Assembly: GCA_963771655.1 (NCBI GenBank)
Contig: CAVYUG010000006.1
Location: 248,001 to 312,000, forward strand
Length of the DNA stretch: 64,000 nt
Direction: 5' to 3'
Origin: JAWVFM01 sp963771655
Lineage (GTDB): Bacteria > Actinomycetota > Thermoleophilia > Solirubrobacterales > 70-9
Shown: positions 50,534 through 58,739 of the stretch, one piece after another
Position numbering within the stretch: the stretch's first letter is position 1
How the letters are laid out: each line of letters begins with the position of its first letter
Made by a program: the position numbers and the translations under genes
Notes under the pieces: model-generated
What the model was told of the DNA's origin: nothing
The model's input: the letters and a program-made list of their open reading frames with translations, nothing else
Databases searched by the model: none

Positions 50534-51385
50534 CTAAATACCCGCGGAAGAAGAAAGTTGCGCACCTGCGAAATCCGAGATGAGCGCTGCGAGGCGCTCG
50601 GGTTGGTCGAGCGAGACGAACGTGCGCGCGTCCTCGATCAGCTCCAGGCGGGCGTCCGGGAAGGCGCCGGCCAGCCGCTCGGCGTATTTCAGCGTGAAGA
50701 ACCGGTCCTCGGGGGCCCAGGCCAGCAGGGTCGGCCGATCGAAGTCCCGCAGGCGCTCCGCGGCCTCGAGCGTGTAGCGCTTCGAGATCCCACGCAGGAC
50801 CTTGACGACGTCGCGGCGCACGCCGGGGTCGCCCATCGCCGGCTCGACCCAGTGGTCCAGTAGCTCGTCGGGAAGCCGCTTCTTGGCGAGCCAGCCGTAT
50901 GCGATCGGGGCTCGCCGCATGACCCGGGGGCGCATCGTCTGCATGAGCGCGGTGATGCCTCCAGGGATCCTCGCGGCGACCTGGAGGTAGCGGAAGGCGA
51001 GCGGCAGAAAGTTCTCGTAGGCGTCGCAGGGCGTGAGGATGAGCCGCCCGAGGCGCTCTGGATGCCTCGTGGCGACGAGCTGGCAGATCGCGCCGCCGGT
51101 GTCGTTGCCGACGAGGGTCACATCCTCGAGCTCGAGCGCGGCGAGAAAGTCGGCCACGAGCTTCGCGAGGCCCGGTGGGCTGAGGTCGGCGTCCGGCGCC
51201 AAGGGCTCGCGGTGCGAACCCAGCGGGAGGTCGGGGACGATGCACCGCCGCTCACCGGCGAGGAGAGGCGTCACCCGCTCCCAGAGCCTTCCGTCGACCA
51301 GGGCGCCATGGACGAAGACCGTCGGCGGACCGCTGCCGCTTTCGGCGTAGGCGACGGTGCCCTGGGGGAGGGAGACGGAGCTCAT
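50534..51385 (-). CDS. alpha/beta hydrolase of the haloalkane dehalogenase-like group
   Basis: A 283-residue alpha/beta hydrolase: VFVHGALVDGRLWERV (oxyanion), LVGNDTGGAICQLVA (nucleophile elbow with Asp, not Ser) and LLAWAPEDRFFTLKYAERL (acid). The Asp nucleophile is the mark of haloalkane dehalogenases and epoxide hydrolases, but the usual C-terminal His is absent: the site reads EDARTFVSLDQPERL. So hydrolysis by the normal mechanism is doubtful. The ATG at 51385 overlaps the SnoaL-like gene by 4 nt, forming an operon under the divergent TetR regulator. Confidence 0.8.
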   Translation of the reverse strand: MSSVSLPQGTVAYAESGSGPPTVFVHGALVDGRLWERVTPLLAGERRCIVPDLPLGSHREPLAPDADLSPPGLAKLVADFLAALELEDVTLVGNDTGGAICQLVATRHPERLGRLILTPCDAYENFLPLAFRYLQVAARIPGGITALMQTMRPRVMRRAPIAYGWLAKKRLPDELLDHWVEPAMGDPGVRRDVVKVLRGISKRYTLEAAERLRDFDRPTLLAWAPEDRFFTLKYAERLAGAFPDARLELIEDARTFVSLDQPERLAALISDFAGAQLSSSAGI

Positions 51386-51852
51386 CGCGAGCGCCCTCTC
51401 GCGCGGCGAAGCTGCATTGCCTGCGTGCGGAGGAACCGCGGCCACGCTCGAGGGCGACGCACCACCGCGAGCAGGAGCGGGATGGGGTCGGTGTAGCTCT
51501 CGCGCTCGATGGCAAGGCCGTCGCGGAGGGTGATCCGGTCGACCACGCGAAGCGAGATCGGCCGGCCGCCGAGCGTGCCCTCGAGCCTCAGCGCGATGAA
51601 CGCCGCCTTGCCGCGCACCGCCCAGTCCTCGACGACGGCGTGGGCGTCCGGCATCAGCTCGAACAGGGGTCTCGCGAACCCCTCGCGAAGGGCCTCTCGC
51701 CCGACAAGGGGCGGCATCTGCGGCTGAACGAGGCGAACCTGCGGATCGACCATCGGGGCGAAGTGGTCGGCGAGGCCGTCCGGGCCGTCGGGGCTTCTCC
51801 AGCCCTCCTCGAACCCGCGCACCCACTCCTCGGCGGCTGTGGAAATGCTCAT
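51382..51852 (-). CDS. SnoaL/NTF2-like protein
   Basis: A 156-residue cone-fold protein. EEWVRGFEEGWRSPDGPDGLADHF is the first helix, and VVEDWAVRGKAAFIALRLEGTLGGRPISLRVVDRITLRDGLAIERESYTDP is the curved sheet. Members are cyclases, isomerases or ligand binders; catalytic residues cannot be assigned. AAAGGAA lies 5 nt before the ATG at 51852. It leads a two-gene operon with the hydrolase and faces the TetR gene across 118 bp. Confidence 0.75.
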   Translation of the reverse strand: MSISTAAEEWVRGFEEGWRSPDGPDGLADHFAPMVDPQVRLVQPQMPPLVGREALREGFARPLFELMPDAHAVVEDWAVRGKAAFIALRLEGTLGGRPISLRVVDRITLRDGLAIERESYTDPIPLLLAVVRRPRAWPRFLRTQAMQLRRARGRSR

Positions 51853-51927
51853 GGCGTTCCTTTCCTACGCCGAACGTCCCGCGCTGGGGGCCATGGGCGG
51901 CATCGAGGGACGTTCGCCGGACGGGGA

Positions 51928-51960
51928 TCTAACATACAGGCAGTTGGTTTCTAACATACA
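51928..51960. promoter_or_regulatory. direct-repeat operator between TetR and SnoaL genes
   Basis: TCTAACATACA occurs at 51928-51938 and 51950-51960, exactly 22 bp apart (two helical turns). Each copy contains TAACAT, a possible rightward -10, and its complement TATGTT is a possible leftward -10. A regulator bound to both copies would block both directions. Confidence 0.6.
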
Positions 51961-51970
51961 TACAGGCTGA

Positions 51971-52588
51971 ATGTCGGCTCGGACGCAGAGCGAGCGCTCG
52001 GCCGGGACGACTGCCGCACTCGTCGCGGCGGCTCGGCGCCTGTTCGCGGAGCGCGGTTACGCGGGCGTGGGGACCGAGGAGATCGTTCGCGCCGCGGGCC
52101 TCACGCGCGGGGCGCTCTACCACCATTTCGACGGCAAGAGGGCGCTCCTCGAGGCCGTCTACGAGCAGATCGAGGGCGAGATCACCGAGCGGATCGCCGC
52201 CGGCGCGCTCGCCGGTCCCGACCCGGTCGACGCGCTCCGCGAGGGCGCCCGTGCGTTCCTCGACCACTGCCTCGAGCCCGAGGTCCAGCGGATCGTCCTG
52301 CTCGACGCGCCGGCGGTGCTCGGCTGGGAGCGCTGGCGAGAGATCGGCGAGCGCTACGGGCTCGGGCTCGTCGAGGGGGCGCTCGCGGCCGGGATGGAGG
52401 CCGGCGTGATCGCCGAGGCTCCGATCAAGCCCCTCGCCCACGTCCTGATGGGCGCGCTCGACGAGGCGGCGATGGTGGTCGCGCGCGCCGACGACCCCGT
52501 CGCCGCTCGCGACGAGATGGAGACGGTCCTGGGAAGCCTCCTCGACGGCCTGCGCGCCGATCCGTCGCCGCTAACATCGAAGGCGTGA
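51971..52588 (+). CDS. TetR-family transcriptional regulator
   Basis: A 205-residue repressor. Helix-turn-helix at residues 11-58: AALVAAARRLFAERGYAGVGTEEIVRAAGLTRGALYHHFDGKRALL. The ligand domain is of the TetR_C_33-like kind (VQRIVLLDAPAVLGWERWREIGERYGLGLV). It should control itself and the divergent SnoaL-hydrolase operon through the repeats at 51928-51960. Its last 4 nt overlap the rpmE start. The ligand is unknown. Confidence 0.88.
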   Translation: MSARTQSERSAGTTAALVAAARRLFAERGYAGVGTEEIVRAAGLTRGALYHHFDGKRALLEAVYEQIEGEITERIAAGALAGPDPVDALREGARAFLDHCLEPEVQRIVLLDAPAVLGWERWREIGERYGLGLVEGALAAGMEAGVIAEAPIKPLAHVLMGALDEAAMVVARADDPVAARDEMETVLGSLLDGLRADPSPLTSKA

Positions 52589-52791
52589 AGGCCGGAATCC
52601 ATCCCGAGTACGTGCTCGCCCACGTCCGCTGTTCGTGCGGCAACGAGTTCTATACACGGTCGACCAAGCCAGAGCTCCACGTGGAGATCTGCTCCGAGTG
52701 CCATCCGTTCTACACGGGCAAGCAGAAGCTCGTCGACACCGGAGGACGGGTCGAGCGGTTCCGGCGCCGCGCGGCGCGCCGGCGGTCGTAG
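52585..52791 (+). CDS. rpmE: 50S ribosomal protein L31, zinc-binding form
   Basis: A 68-residue L31 with all four zinc cysteines: C16 and C18 (VRCSCGNEF), C36 and C39 (EICSECHPFYTGKQK). It is the C+ form used when zinc is plentiful. TAACAT (52572-52577) ends 7 nt before the GTG, which is also coupled to the end of the TetR gene (4-nt overlap). DUF1385 and prfA follow, a common gene neighbourhood. Confidence 0.95.
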   Translation: MKAGIHPEYVLAHVRCSCGNEFYTRSTKPELHVEICSECHPFYTGKQKLVDTGGRVERFRRRAARRRS

Positions 52792-52810
52792 GGCTCTTCG
52801 TAGGGTCCTG

Positions 52811-53857
52811 GTGAGCGTCGCGGCGTCGAAGGCGACCGCGTCGGTGAACCGGCCGCCTGCCACCGAGGACGGCCAGCCGCACATCCAGCGCGCGCCGATG
52901 CCCGACGGGCTTCCGGTCGCAAATCGCGACGCCCCGGTGGGCGGGCAGGCTGTGCTGGAGGGCGTGATGATGCGCGGCGTCTCGACCTGGGCGGTCGCGG
53001 TCCGCAGGCCGGTCGCCGAGGACGCGCCGCCCGGCGCCATCGGCGAGATCGAGGTCACCTCCGAGCCGCTCGTCTCGTGGGCCAAGCGGCACCGGATCCT
53101 TCGGGTCCCCGTGATCAGGGGGGTGATCGCCCTCGCGGAATCGCTGAAGATCGGCTTCCGCGCCCTCGCGATCTCCGCCAACGCCCAGGTCAGCGAGCCG
53201 GGGGAGGAGCAGGAGATCGGGGGTTTCACCTGGGGCCTGACGATCGCGCTCTCGCTGGCGGTCGCGGTCGGCCTCTTCTTCGTCGTGCCGGTCGGCGCGA
53301 CGAGCCTCATCCGCGACCAGCTCTCCTCCGCGTTCCTGTTCTGGCTTGTGGAGGGGATCCTTCGCACCGGGATCTTCATCGCCTACCTGTGGCTGATCAG
53401 CCGCGTCCGCGACCTCCGGCGGGTCTTCGAGTACCACGGCGCCGAGCACAAGACCATCTCCTGCTACGAGGCGGGGGACCGCCTCACCCCGGCGCGCGCC
53501 GAGCGCTATTCGCGCCTGCATCCGCGCTGCGGCACGAGCTTTCTGCTGATCGTGATGGTCCTCGCGATCTTCGTCTTCGCGCCGATCGGCCTCCCGGCCT
53601 GGTACTGGCTGGTGGCCACGCGCGTCCTGGGCATCCCGCTCATCGCGGGCCTGTCCTACGAGGTCATCAAGCTCGCGGGCAAGTACCGCCGCAAGCGCTG
53701 GGTCCGGGCGGTCATGTGGCCGGGGCTGATGCTCCAGAACCTCACGACGCGCGAGCCCGACCGCAGCCAGCTCGAGGTCGCGATCGCCTCGCTCGAGGCC
53801 GTCCTTGCGGTCGAGACGCCGGGCGCGGCCGATGAGGAGATCGAGATCGTCGCCTAG
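52811..53857 (+). CDS. DUF1385 membrane protein
   Basis: A 348-residue DUF1385 protein. VGGQAVLEGVMMRG is its signature start, and RRVFEYHGAEHKTISCYEAGDRLT ... HPRCGTSFLLIVMVLAIF is the central motif with conserved His and Cys; four or five hydrophobic helices surround it. Function is unknown, although it is usually found between rpmE and prfA, as here. GTG at 52811. TAGGGT (52801-52806) lies just upstream, so an extra promoter is possible. Confidence 0.88.
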   Translation: MSVAASKATASVNRPPATEDGQPHIQRAPMPDGLPVANRDAPVGGQAVLEGVMMRGVSTWAVAVRRPVAEDAPPGAIGEIEVTSEPLVSWAKRHRILRVPVIRGVIALAESLKIGFRALAISANAQVSEPGEEQEIGGFTWGLTIALSLAVAVGLFFVVPVGATSLIRDQLSSAFLFWLVEGILRTGIFIAYLWLISRVRDLRRVFEYHGAEHKTISCYEAGDRLTPARAERYSRLHPRCGTSFLLIVMVLAIFVFAPIGLPAWYWLVATRVLGIPLIAGLSYEVIKLAGKYRRKRWVRAVMWPGLMLQNLTTREPDRSQLEVAIASLEAVLAVETPGAADEEIEIVA

Positions 53858-53861
53858 GCGT

Positions 53862-54635
53862 TTACGTTTGGCGCTTGCGGCCCAGGATGAAGGCGCTCGG
53901 GCCGAACCAGGATCTCGCCAGCGCCGGCTGAAGGGCGCGTTCGGCGGAGAGCATGAGGCCCTGCGGGAGCATCCGCTTGAGTCGCGGGCTGCGCAGGTTC
54001 GAGACCGAAAGCGTCCTTTCGACGCGGAACCCGGCTTCGTCGAGCTGCGCGAGAACGGTGTGCGGGTTGTGATTCACGAACGGAATGCCCCCCTCGCGGC
54101 GGCGCTCGGGGGAGCGGATGTCGACCGGCTCGGTCGGCAGGGGTCTCCGCTTCAGCGCGTGCTTCACCCGGTTGCGCGCGTGCGCGTAGTTCGCCACCTC
54201 GAGCACCAGCGTCCCACCCGGCCCGAGGACTCGTGCGAGCTCGCTCAGCTCGGCGCGCGGATTCGGGAGATGGTGCATCACGCGGATCATGGTCACGAGG
54301 TCCAGGGAGGCGTCACGGAAGTCGAGGGCGTCGGCCTGCATCTGCCGGCGCGCGATCTCGGGGTGGCCTTGCAGGAAGTCCTCGGCGAGGTCGAGCTGCT
54401 GGCGTGATGGCTCGGCGAGGGTCACCTCGTCGGCGTACTCGGAGAGCAGGAGGCTGATGCGCCCGAATCCCCCGCCCACGTCGGCGGCACGGCCGAAGTG
54501 GCGTCCCTTGAGCAGCCGCCGGATCGCGATCTCCTCCGCTGCATGCTCGTACTCGCGCCCCTCCCAGTAGCGACGGTAGTTGTGGCGCGGGTCGTCGTAC
54601 TGGGTGGCAGTCGGCTTGGCGGGCGTGGCGCTCAT
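53862..54635 (-). CDS. class I SAM-dependent methyltransferase
   Basis: A 257-residue methyltransferase: AADVGGGFGRISLLLSEYADEVTLAEPS (motif I), ASLDLVTMIRVMHHLPNPRAELSELARVLGPGGTLVLEVAN. The later part (HALKRRPLPTEPVDIRSPERR, FVNHNPHTVLAQLDEAGF) is typical of enzymes acting on lipids or sugars, but the target is unknown. The ATG at 54635 is preferred over one at 54647, since TAGGGT (54651-54646) ends 10 nt before it. It lies on the opposite strand between DUF1385 and prfA, interrupting that conserved run. Confidence 0.82.
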   Translation of the reverse strand: MSATPAKPTATQYDDPRHNYRRYWEGREYEHAAEEIAIRRLLKGRHFGRAADVGGGFGRISLLLSEYADEVTLAEPSRQQLDLAEDFLQGHPEIARRQMQADALDFRDASLDLVTMIRVMHHLPNPRAELSELARVLGPGGTLVLEVANYAHARNRVKHALKRRPLPTEPVDIRSPERRREGGIPFVNHNPHTVLAQLDEAGFRVERTLSVSNLRSPRLKRMLPQGLMLSAERALQPALARSWFGPSAFILGRKRQT

Positions 54636-54664
54636 GGCTCGCGGCACCCTACGTCACAATCGAC

Positions 54665-55738
54665 ATGGTGATCGACAACCTCATCGAGCAGATTTCGAGC
54701 CGCTACTCCGAGCTCGAGCGCGACATGGCCGACCCGACGGTGATCGGCGATCGCGAGCGCTACGCGGAGGTGGCCCGCGCGTACCGCGAGCTCGAGCCCG
54801 CGCATGGCCTGGCGGTCGAATACGCCCGCCTACGCGACGATCTCGACGGGGCCAGGGAGATGCTCGACGAGGACGGCGACGACCCCGAGCTGAGGGCACT
54901 GGTGACCGATGGCCCCGCCCGGCTCGAGGGGCTCGCGGAGCGGATCCGCCTGGCCATGGTGGAGCGCGACCCCAACGACTCGAAGAACGTCATCGTCGAG
55001 ATTCGCGCCGGCACGGGGGGCGACGAGGCAGCGCTCTTCGCGGGCGACCTCGAGAAGATGCTCACCCGCTACGCGGAGCGGCGGGGTTTCCAGGTCGAGC
55101 ATCTCTCGGCATCGCCGGCCGAGGTCGGCGGGTTCAAGGAGGTGACGTTCGAGATCAAGGGCGACGGCGCCTACTCGGTCTTCAAGTACGAGGGCGGGAC
55201 CCACCGCGTGCAGCGAGTGCCGAAGACCGAGTCGCAGGGCCGGATCCACACCTCCACCGCGACGGTCGCCGTCCTGCCGGAGGCGGCGGAGGTGGAGCTC
55301 GAGATCGAGCCGAACGACCTCCAGATCGACGTCTACCGCTCCTCGGGGCCCGGGGGGCAGTCGGTGAACACCACCGACTCCGCGGTCCGCATCACCCACA
55401 AGCCGAGCGGCATCGTCGTGTCGATGCAGGACGAGAAGTCACAGCTTCAGAACCGCGAAAAGGCGATGCGCGTGTTGCGGGCTCGGCTGTACGAGCAGGA
55501 GCTCGCCCGCCAGCGGGCGGAGATCGCCGCCGATCGGCGCGCGCAGGTGGGCACCGGCGAGCGCTCGGAGAAGATCCGCACCTATAACTTCCCTCAGGGC
55601 CGCGTGACCGATCACCGGGTCAAGGTCACCTCTCATGACCTGGAGGGCGTCCTCGGCGGCAGCCTCGACGAGTTCACGGAGGCGCTCGCAGCGGAGGAGA
55701 AGCGGGCCCGGCTCGAGACGCAGACGCACTCCGCGTGA
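54665..55738 (+). CDS. prfA: peptide chain release factor 1
   Basis: A 357-residue class I release factor (RF1) for UAA and UAG stops. The GGQ motif that reaches the peptidyl centre is YRSSGPGGQSVNTTDSAVRITHKP; the N-terminal helical domain and VIVEIRAGTGGDEAALFAGDLEKMLTRYAE are typical. The Gln of GGQ is the substrate of PrmC, encoded next (overlap 4 nt, GTGA). CACAAT 3 nt before the ATG may be a weak -10. Confidence 0.95.
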   Translation: MVIDNLIEQISSRYSELERDMADPTVIGDRERYAEVARAYRELEPAHGLAVEYARLRDDLDGAREMLDEDGDDPELRALVTDGPARLEGLAERIRLAMVERDPNDSKNVIVEIRAGTGGDEAALFAGDLEKMLTRYAERRGFQVEHLSASPAEVGGFKEVTFEIKGDGAYSVFKYEGGTHRVQRVPKTESQGRIHTSTATVAVLPEAAEVELEIEPNDLQIDVYRSSGPGGQSVNTTDSAVRITHKPSGIVVSMQDEKSQLQNREKAMRVLRARLYEQELARQRAEIAADRRAQVGTGERSEKIRTYNFPQGRVTDHRVKVTSHDLEGVLGGSLDEFTEALAAEEKRARLETQTHSA

Positions 55739-56584
55739 GCGCGGTTGCCGCAGGGACCGTCGGCGAGGCGCTCGCCGCCGCCGCTGACGCGCTCTCCGCG
55801 GCCGGGGTCGACACGCCGAGGCTCGATGCCGAGATCTTGCTCGCCGCGGCGAGGGGGGTCGAGACGGCGGCGCTTCGCGCCGGCAGCGAGGAGGGGGTGG
55901 AGCCTGCGGCGGCTCGCGAGTTCGGGGCGATGGTGCGGCGCCGTGTAAGGCGCGAGCCGGTCGCGTACATCGTGGGGCGGAAGTGGTTCCGGCGGATCGA
56001 GCTGGAGGTTGATCCACGGGTGCTCATCCCGAGGCCCGAGACGGAGCTGCTGGTGGAGGTGGCTCTTGAGCTCGAGCCGTCAACGGTGTTGGACGTCGGT
56101 ACCGGCAGCGGGGCAGTGGCGCTGGCGGTGGCCGATGAGCTGGACGCACGTTTCGGTTAGGGGAACGGACACGAGCGCAGCGGCCCTCGATGTGGCGCGC
56201 GCCAACGCCGAGCGCCTCGACTTGACGGATCGGACGCACTTCGCCCTCCCCGAGGCGACTTCCAGTCGCCATGCGACTACAAGTCGCCACCCGGATCTCG
56301 TTGTCGCAAATTTGCCGTACGTTCCTGACGGGGAGTGGTACGGATTGCAACCGGAGATTCGCGACTTCGAGCCGAAGGAGGCGCTCCTCGGAGGCCCCGA
56401 CGGCCTTGGACCCATCCGCGACCTCCTCTCTTCCTCGCTGAAGTGCGATTCGATCGCGCTGGAGGTCGGCCTGGGCCAGGCCGCGGCCGTGGAGAGCCTG
56501 GTCGCGGCGGCCGGCTTCGCCCGCACGGAGCGGCGGCGCGATCTCGCGGGCATCGAGCGTGTTGTCCTGGGCCGCCGTCGCTGA
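55735..56584 (+). pseudogene. prmC: PrmC release-factor glutamine methyltransferase, frameshifted
   Basis: PrmC methylates the GGQ glutamine of release factors. The first frame (GTG 55735) gives the helical N-domain (GVDTPRLDAEILLAAARG, REPVAYIVGRKWFRRIELEVDPRVLIPRPETELLVE) and the SAM loop VLDVGTGSGAVALAVADEL, then stops at 56160. Sense resumes one frame over with GTDTSAAALDVARANAERLDLTDR and the active-site motif DLVVANLPYVPDGEW (NLPY for the usual NPPY). One extra base near 56130-56155 explains this. The copy also contains a foldback repeat (56254-56288) read in frame as TSSRHATTSRH. Because PrmC is important and prfA is intact, a sequence error is likely for the shift. Confidence 0.85.
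56254..56288. repeat. GGCGACTT-type foldback repeat inside prmC (copy B)
   Basis: GGCGACTT-cc-AGTCGC-cat-GCGACT-ac-AAGTCGCC is a 35-nt foldback: 8 bp and 6 bp of perfect stem, two mismatches, a 3-nt loop. It shares GAGGCGACTT and the AAGTCGC end with copy A (12065-12097). Here it codes for Thr, Ser, Arg and His residues just before the PrmC active-site motif. Confidence 0.7.
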
Positions 56585-57231
56585 TGGACGAGACGGTCTC
56601 GATCGAGCGCGACGGCCCGGAGGTCGCAAGAACGGCTTTGGAGCAGTGCGTCGTGGGCGGCGGCGTCGTGCTCTTTCCGGCGGACGGCCTGTACGGCCTC
56701 GCCTGCGACCCCCTCAACGCCGCGGCGATCGAGCGGATCCACGGGATCAAGGGACGCGACGACGGCAAGCCGTCGGCCGTCATGTACTTCGACGGGCTGA
56801 TGATGCGAGAGCTCCTCACGGACATGGGCCCGGTGACACGGGAGGCCGTCGGGGCGCTCATGCCCGGTCCGGTCACCCTCGTCGTCGCCAATCCCGCGCG
56901 TCGCTATCCGCTCGCATGCCGCTCCACACCCGGGCGGCTGGGGCTCCGCCTCATCGAGGGCCCGCTGGCCGGCGCCGGCACCCCGATCTTCCAGACGAGC
57001 GCGAACCGGAGCGGGGAGAAGGCTCCCGCCGCCTACGACGGGGTTGACCCCCTCCTCGTCGACAGGGTCGACGTCGCCATCGACGGGGGAGAGCTGACCG
57101 GCCAGCCGTCGACGGTCATCGACGTGACGGACCTCGACGCGAGCGGGCGGTGGGCGATCATTCGCGCGGGTGCCCTCGCTGATCAAGAGGTCGCCGAGCG
57201 GCTGGCGCTTATATCGTCGTTTCCACGATGA
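56584..57231 (+). CDS. tsaC: threonylcarbamoyl-AMP synthase (Sua5/YrdC/TsaC)
   Basis: A 215-residue protein that makes threonylcarbamoyl-AMP for the tRNA t6A modification. GGGVVLFPADGLYGLACDPLN, IHGIKGRDDGKPSAVMYFD, MPGPVTLVVANPARRYPLACRSTPGRLGLRL and FQTSANRSGEKAPAAYDGV are family blocks, including the basic ATP-site residues (KGR, K-S). It has no C-terminal Sua5 domain, so it is the short form. The ATG at 56584 overlaps the prmC stop by 1 nt (TGATG); an upstream extension of the frame runs antisense to nothing and is not conserved. Confidence 0.9.
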   Translation: MDETVSIERDGPEVARTALEQCVVGGGVVLFPADGLYGLACDPLNAAAIERIHGIKGRDDGKPSAVMYFDGLMMRELLTDMGPVTREAVGALMPGPVTLVVANPARRYPLACRSTPGRLGLRLIEGPLAGAGTPIFQTSANRSGEKAPAAYDGVDPLLVDRVDVAIDGGELTGQPSTVIDVTDLDASGRWAIIRAGALADQEVAERLALISSFPR

Positions 57232-57686
57232 GGATCACGATCGGCTCGGACCACGCCGGATTCGACCTGAAGGAGCACCTGAAGCCCGTGCTCGAGGCCG
57301 CCGGGCACGAGGTGAACGACATCGGGACCAACTCGACCGAGCCGGTCGACTACCCGCCGATCTGCGCCGCCGTCGCGCGCGAGGTGGTGGCTGGGAGGGC
57401 GGATCGCGGGATCGCGCTCGGAGGCTCCGGCCAGGGCGAGCAACTCGCCGCGAACAAGGTCCGCGGCGCCCGCGCGTCGCTCTGCAACGATCTCTATACG
57501 GCGCGGTTCGCGCGCCTCCACAACGACGCCAACGTGCTCACGATGGGCGGCAGGGTCGTCGGCGACGGCCTCGCGGAGGAGATCGTCCGGGTTTGGCTCG
57601 AGACAGAGTTCGAGGGCGGGCGCCACGCGCACCGCGTCGCCCAGATCGCCGAGATCGAGGCCGAGCAGGCGGGCGACGCCGGATAG
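57228..57686 (+). CDS. rpiB: ribose-5-phosphate isomerase B
   Basis: A 152-residue isomerase of ribulose and ribose 5-phosphate. GSDHAGFDLKEHLKPVLEAAGHEVNDIGT and NDLYTARFARLHNDANVLTMGGRVVG are standard. The catalytic Cys of the E. coli enzyme is absent: the loop reads GGSGQGEQLAANK, as in M. tuberculosis RpiB, where a Glu takes over. So it is the actinobacterial type. The ATG overlaps the tsaC end by 4 nt; TATATC lies close upstream. Confidence 0.92.
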   Translation: MRITIGSDHAGFDLKEHLKPVLEAAGHEVNDIGTNSTEPVDYPPICAAVAREVVAGRADRGIALGGSGQGEQLAANKVRGARASLCNDLYTARFARLHNDANVLTMGGRVVGDGLAEEIVRVWLETEFEGGRHAHRVAQIAEIEAEQAGDAG

Positions 57687-57689
57687 CCG

Positions 57690-58730
57690 ATGGCGCTCGA
57701 GCGCGTCGCGGCGTTCGCCCCGGGCCGCGTCAACCTGATCGGCGAGCACACCGATTACAACAGGGGCCTCGCGCTTCCGTTCGCGATCACCGACGGGGTG
57801 ACCGTCCGCGCGAGCGCGCTCGGCGGGCGGCGCATCGAGGCGGTGGCCCGCGACCTCGCTGCCGACGACTCCTTCGACCTCGACAGCCCGGAGCGCGCGC
57901 CGGGCTGGCGGGCGTTCGTCCGCGGCATCGTCGCCGAGCTCGCCGGCGCCGGGGTGGAGCTTCGCGGGGCCCGACTGGAGATCGCGGGCACGGTTCCGCA
58001 GGGAGCCGGGCTCTCGTCATCGGCCGCGCTCGAGGTGGCGCTGAGCCTGGCGCTGATCGCGCTCGCCGGCGTCGAGCTTCCGGACCGCCGCGAGCTGGCG
58101 CGGATCTGCTCGCGCGTGGAGAACGAGTGGGTGGGGGCGCGGACCGGGCTGCTCGACCAGCTCGCCTCGCTCTACGGCGAGCGCGACGCGGCGCTGCGGA
58201 TCGACTTCGCCTCGCTTGCGATCGACCCGGTCCCTCTCGGGCTCCGCGGCTGGCGTCTGGTCACTCTCGACTCGGGCGAGCGTCACGCGAACGCCGCCTC
58301 CGGCTACAACGTCCGCCGGGCTGAGTGCGCGCAAGCCTGTGAGAAGCTCGGAGTGGAGAGCCTGCGAGAGGCGACGACGGCGTCGGTCGACGACCTCCCG
58401 AGCCCCCTCGCCGAGCGTGCCCGGCACGTCCTCGGCGAGAACGCCCGGGTCGAGGCAGCGGTTGCGGCGCTCGAGGCCGGCGACCTGGCCGGTCTCGGAC
58501 ACCTGCTCGACGCCTCCCACGCGAGCCTTCGTGACTGCTACGAGGTCTCGACCGCGGCGGTCGAGGTCACCGCCGACCGCCTCCGGGCCGCGGGCGCGGC
58601 AGGCGCGCGGGTCATCGGCGGCGGGTTCGGCGGCCACGTGCTCGGGCTGCTGCCGCCCGGCGTCGCCGCTCCAGATGGGGCGATCGAGGTTCGGCCCGGC
58701 CCCGGGGCCGGACTGGTGGACGGAGGCTGA
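57690..58730 (+). CDS. galK: galactokinase
   Basis: A 346-residue GHMP kinase, ATP plus galactose to galactose 1-phosphate. Motif 1 is FAPGRVNLIGEHTDYNRGLALPFAI, the galactokinase signature; motif 2 VPQGAGLSSSAALEVALSLAL is the phosphate loop; motif 3 ARVIGGGFGGHVLGLL. GLLDQLASLYG carries the catalytic Asp. No galT, galE or galM is adjacent; it follows rpiB by 3 nt and is convergent with the xylulokinase gene. Confidence 0.92.
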   Translation: MALERVAAFAPGRVNLIGEHTDYNRGLALPFAITDGVTVRASALGGRRIEAVARDLAADDSFDLDSPERAPGWRAFVRGIVAELAGAGVELRGARLEIAGTVPQGAGLSSSAALEVALSLALIALAGVELPDRRELARICSRVENEWVGARTGLLDQLASLYGERDAALRIDFASLAIDPVPLGLRGWRLVTLDSGERHANAASGYNVRRAECAQACEKLGVESLREATTASVDDLPSPLAERARHVLGENARVEAAVAALEAGDLAGLGHLLDASHASLRDCYEVSTAAVEVTADRLRAAGAAGARVIGGGFGGHVLGLLPPGVAAPDGAIEVRPGPGAGLVDGG

Positions 58731-58739
58731 GGACTCGGC

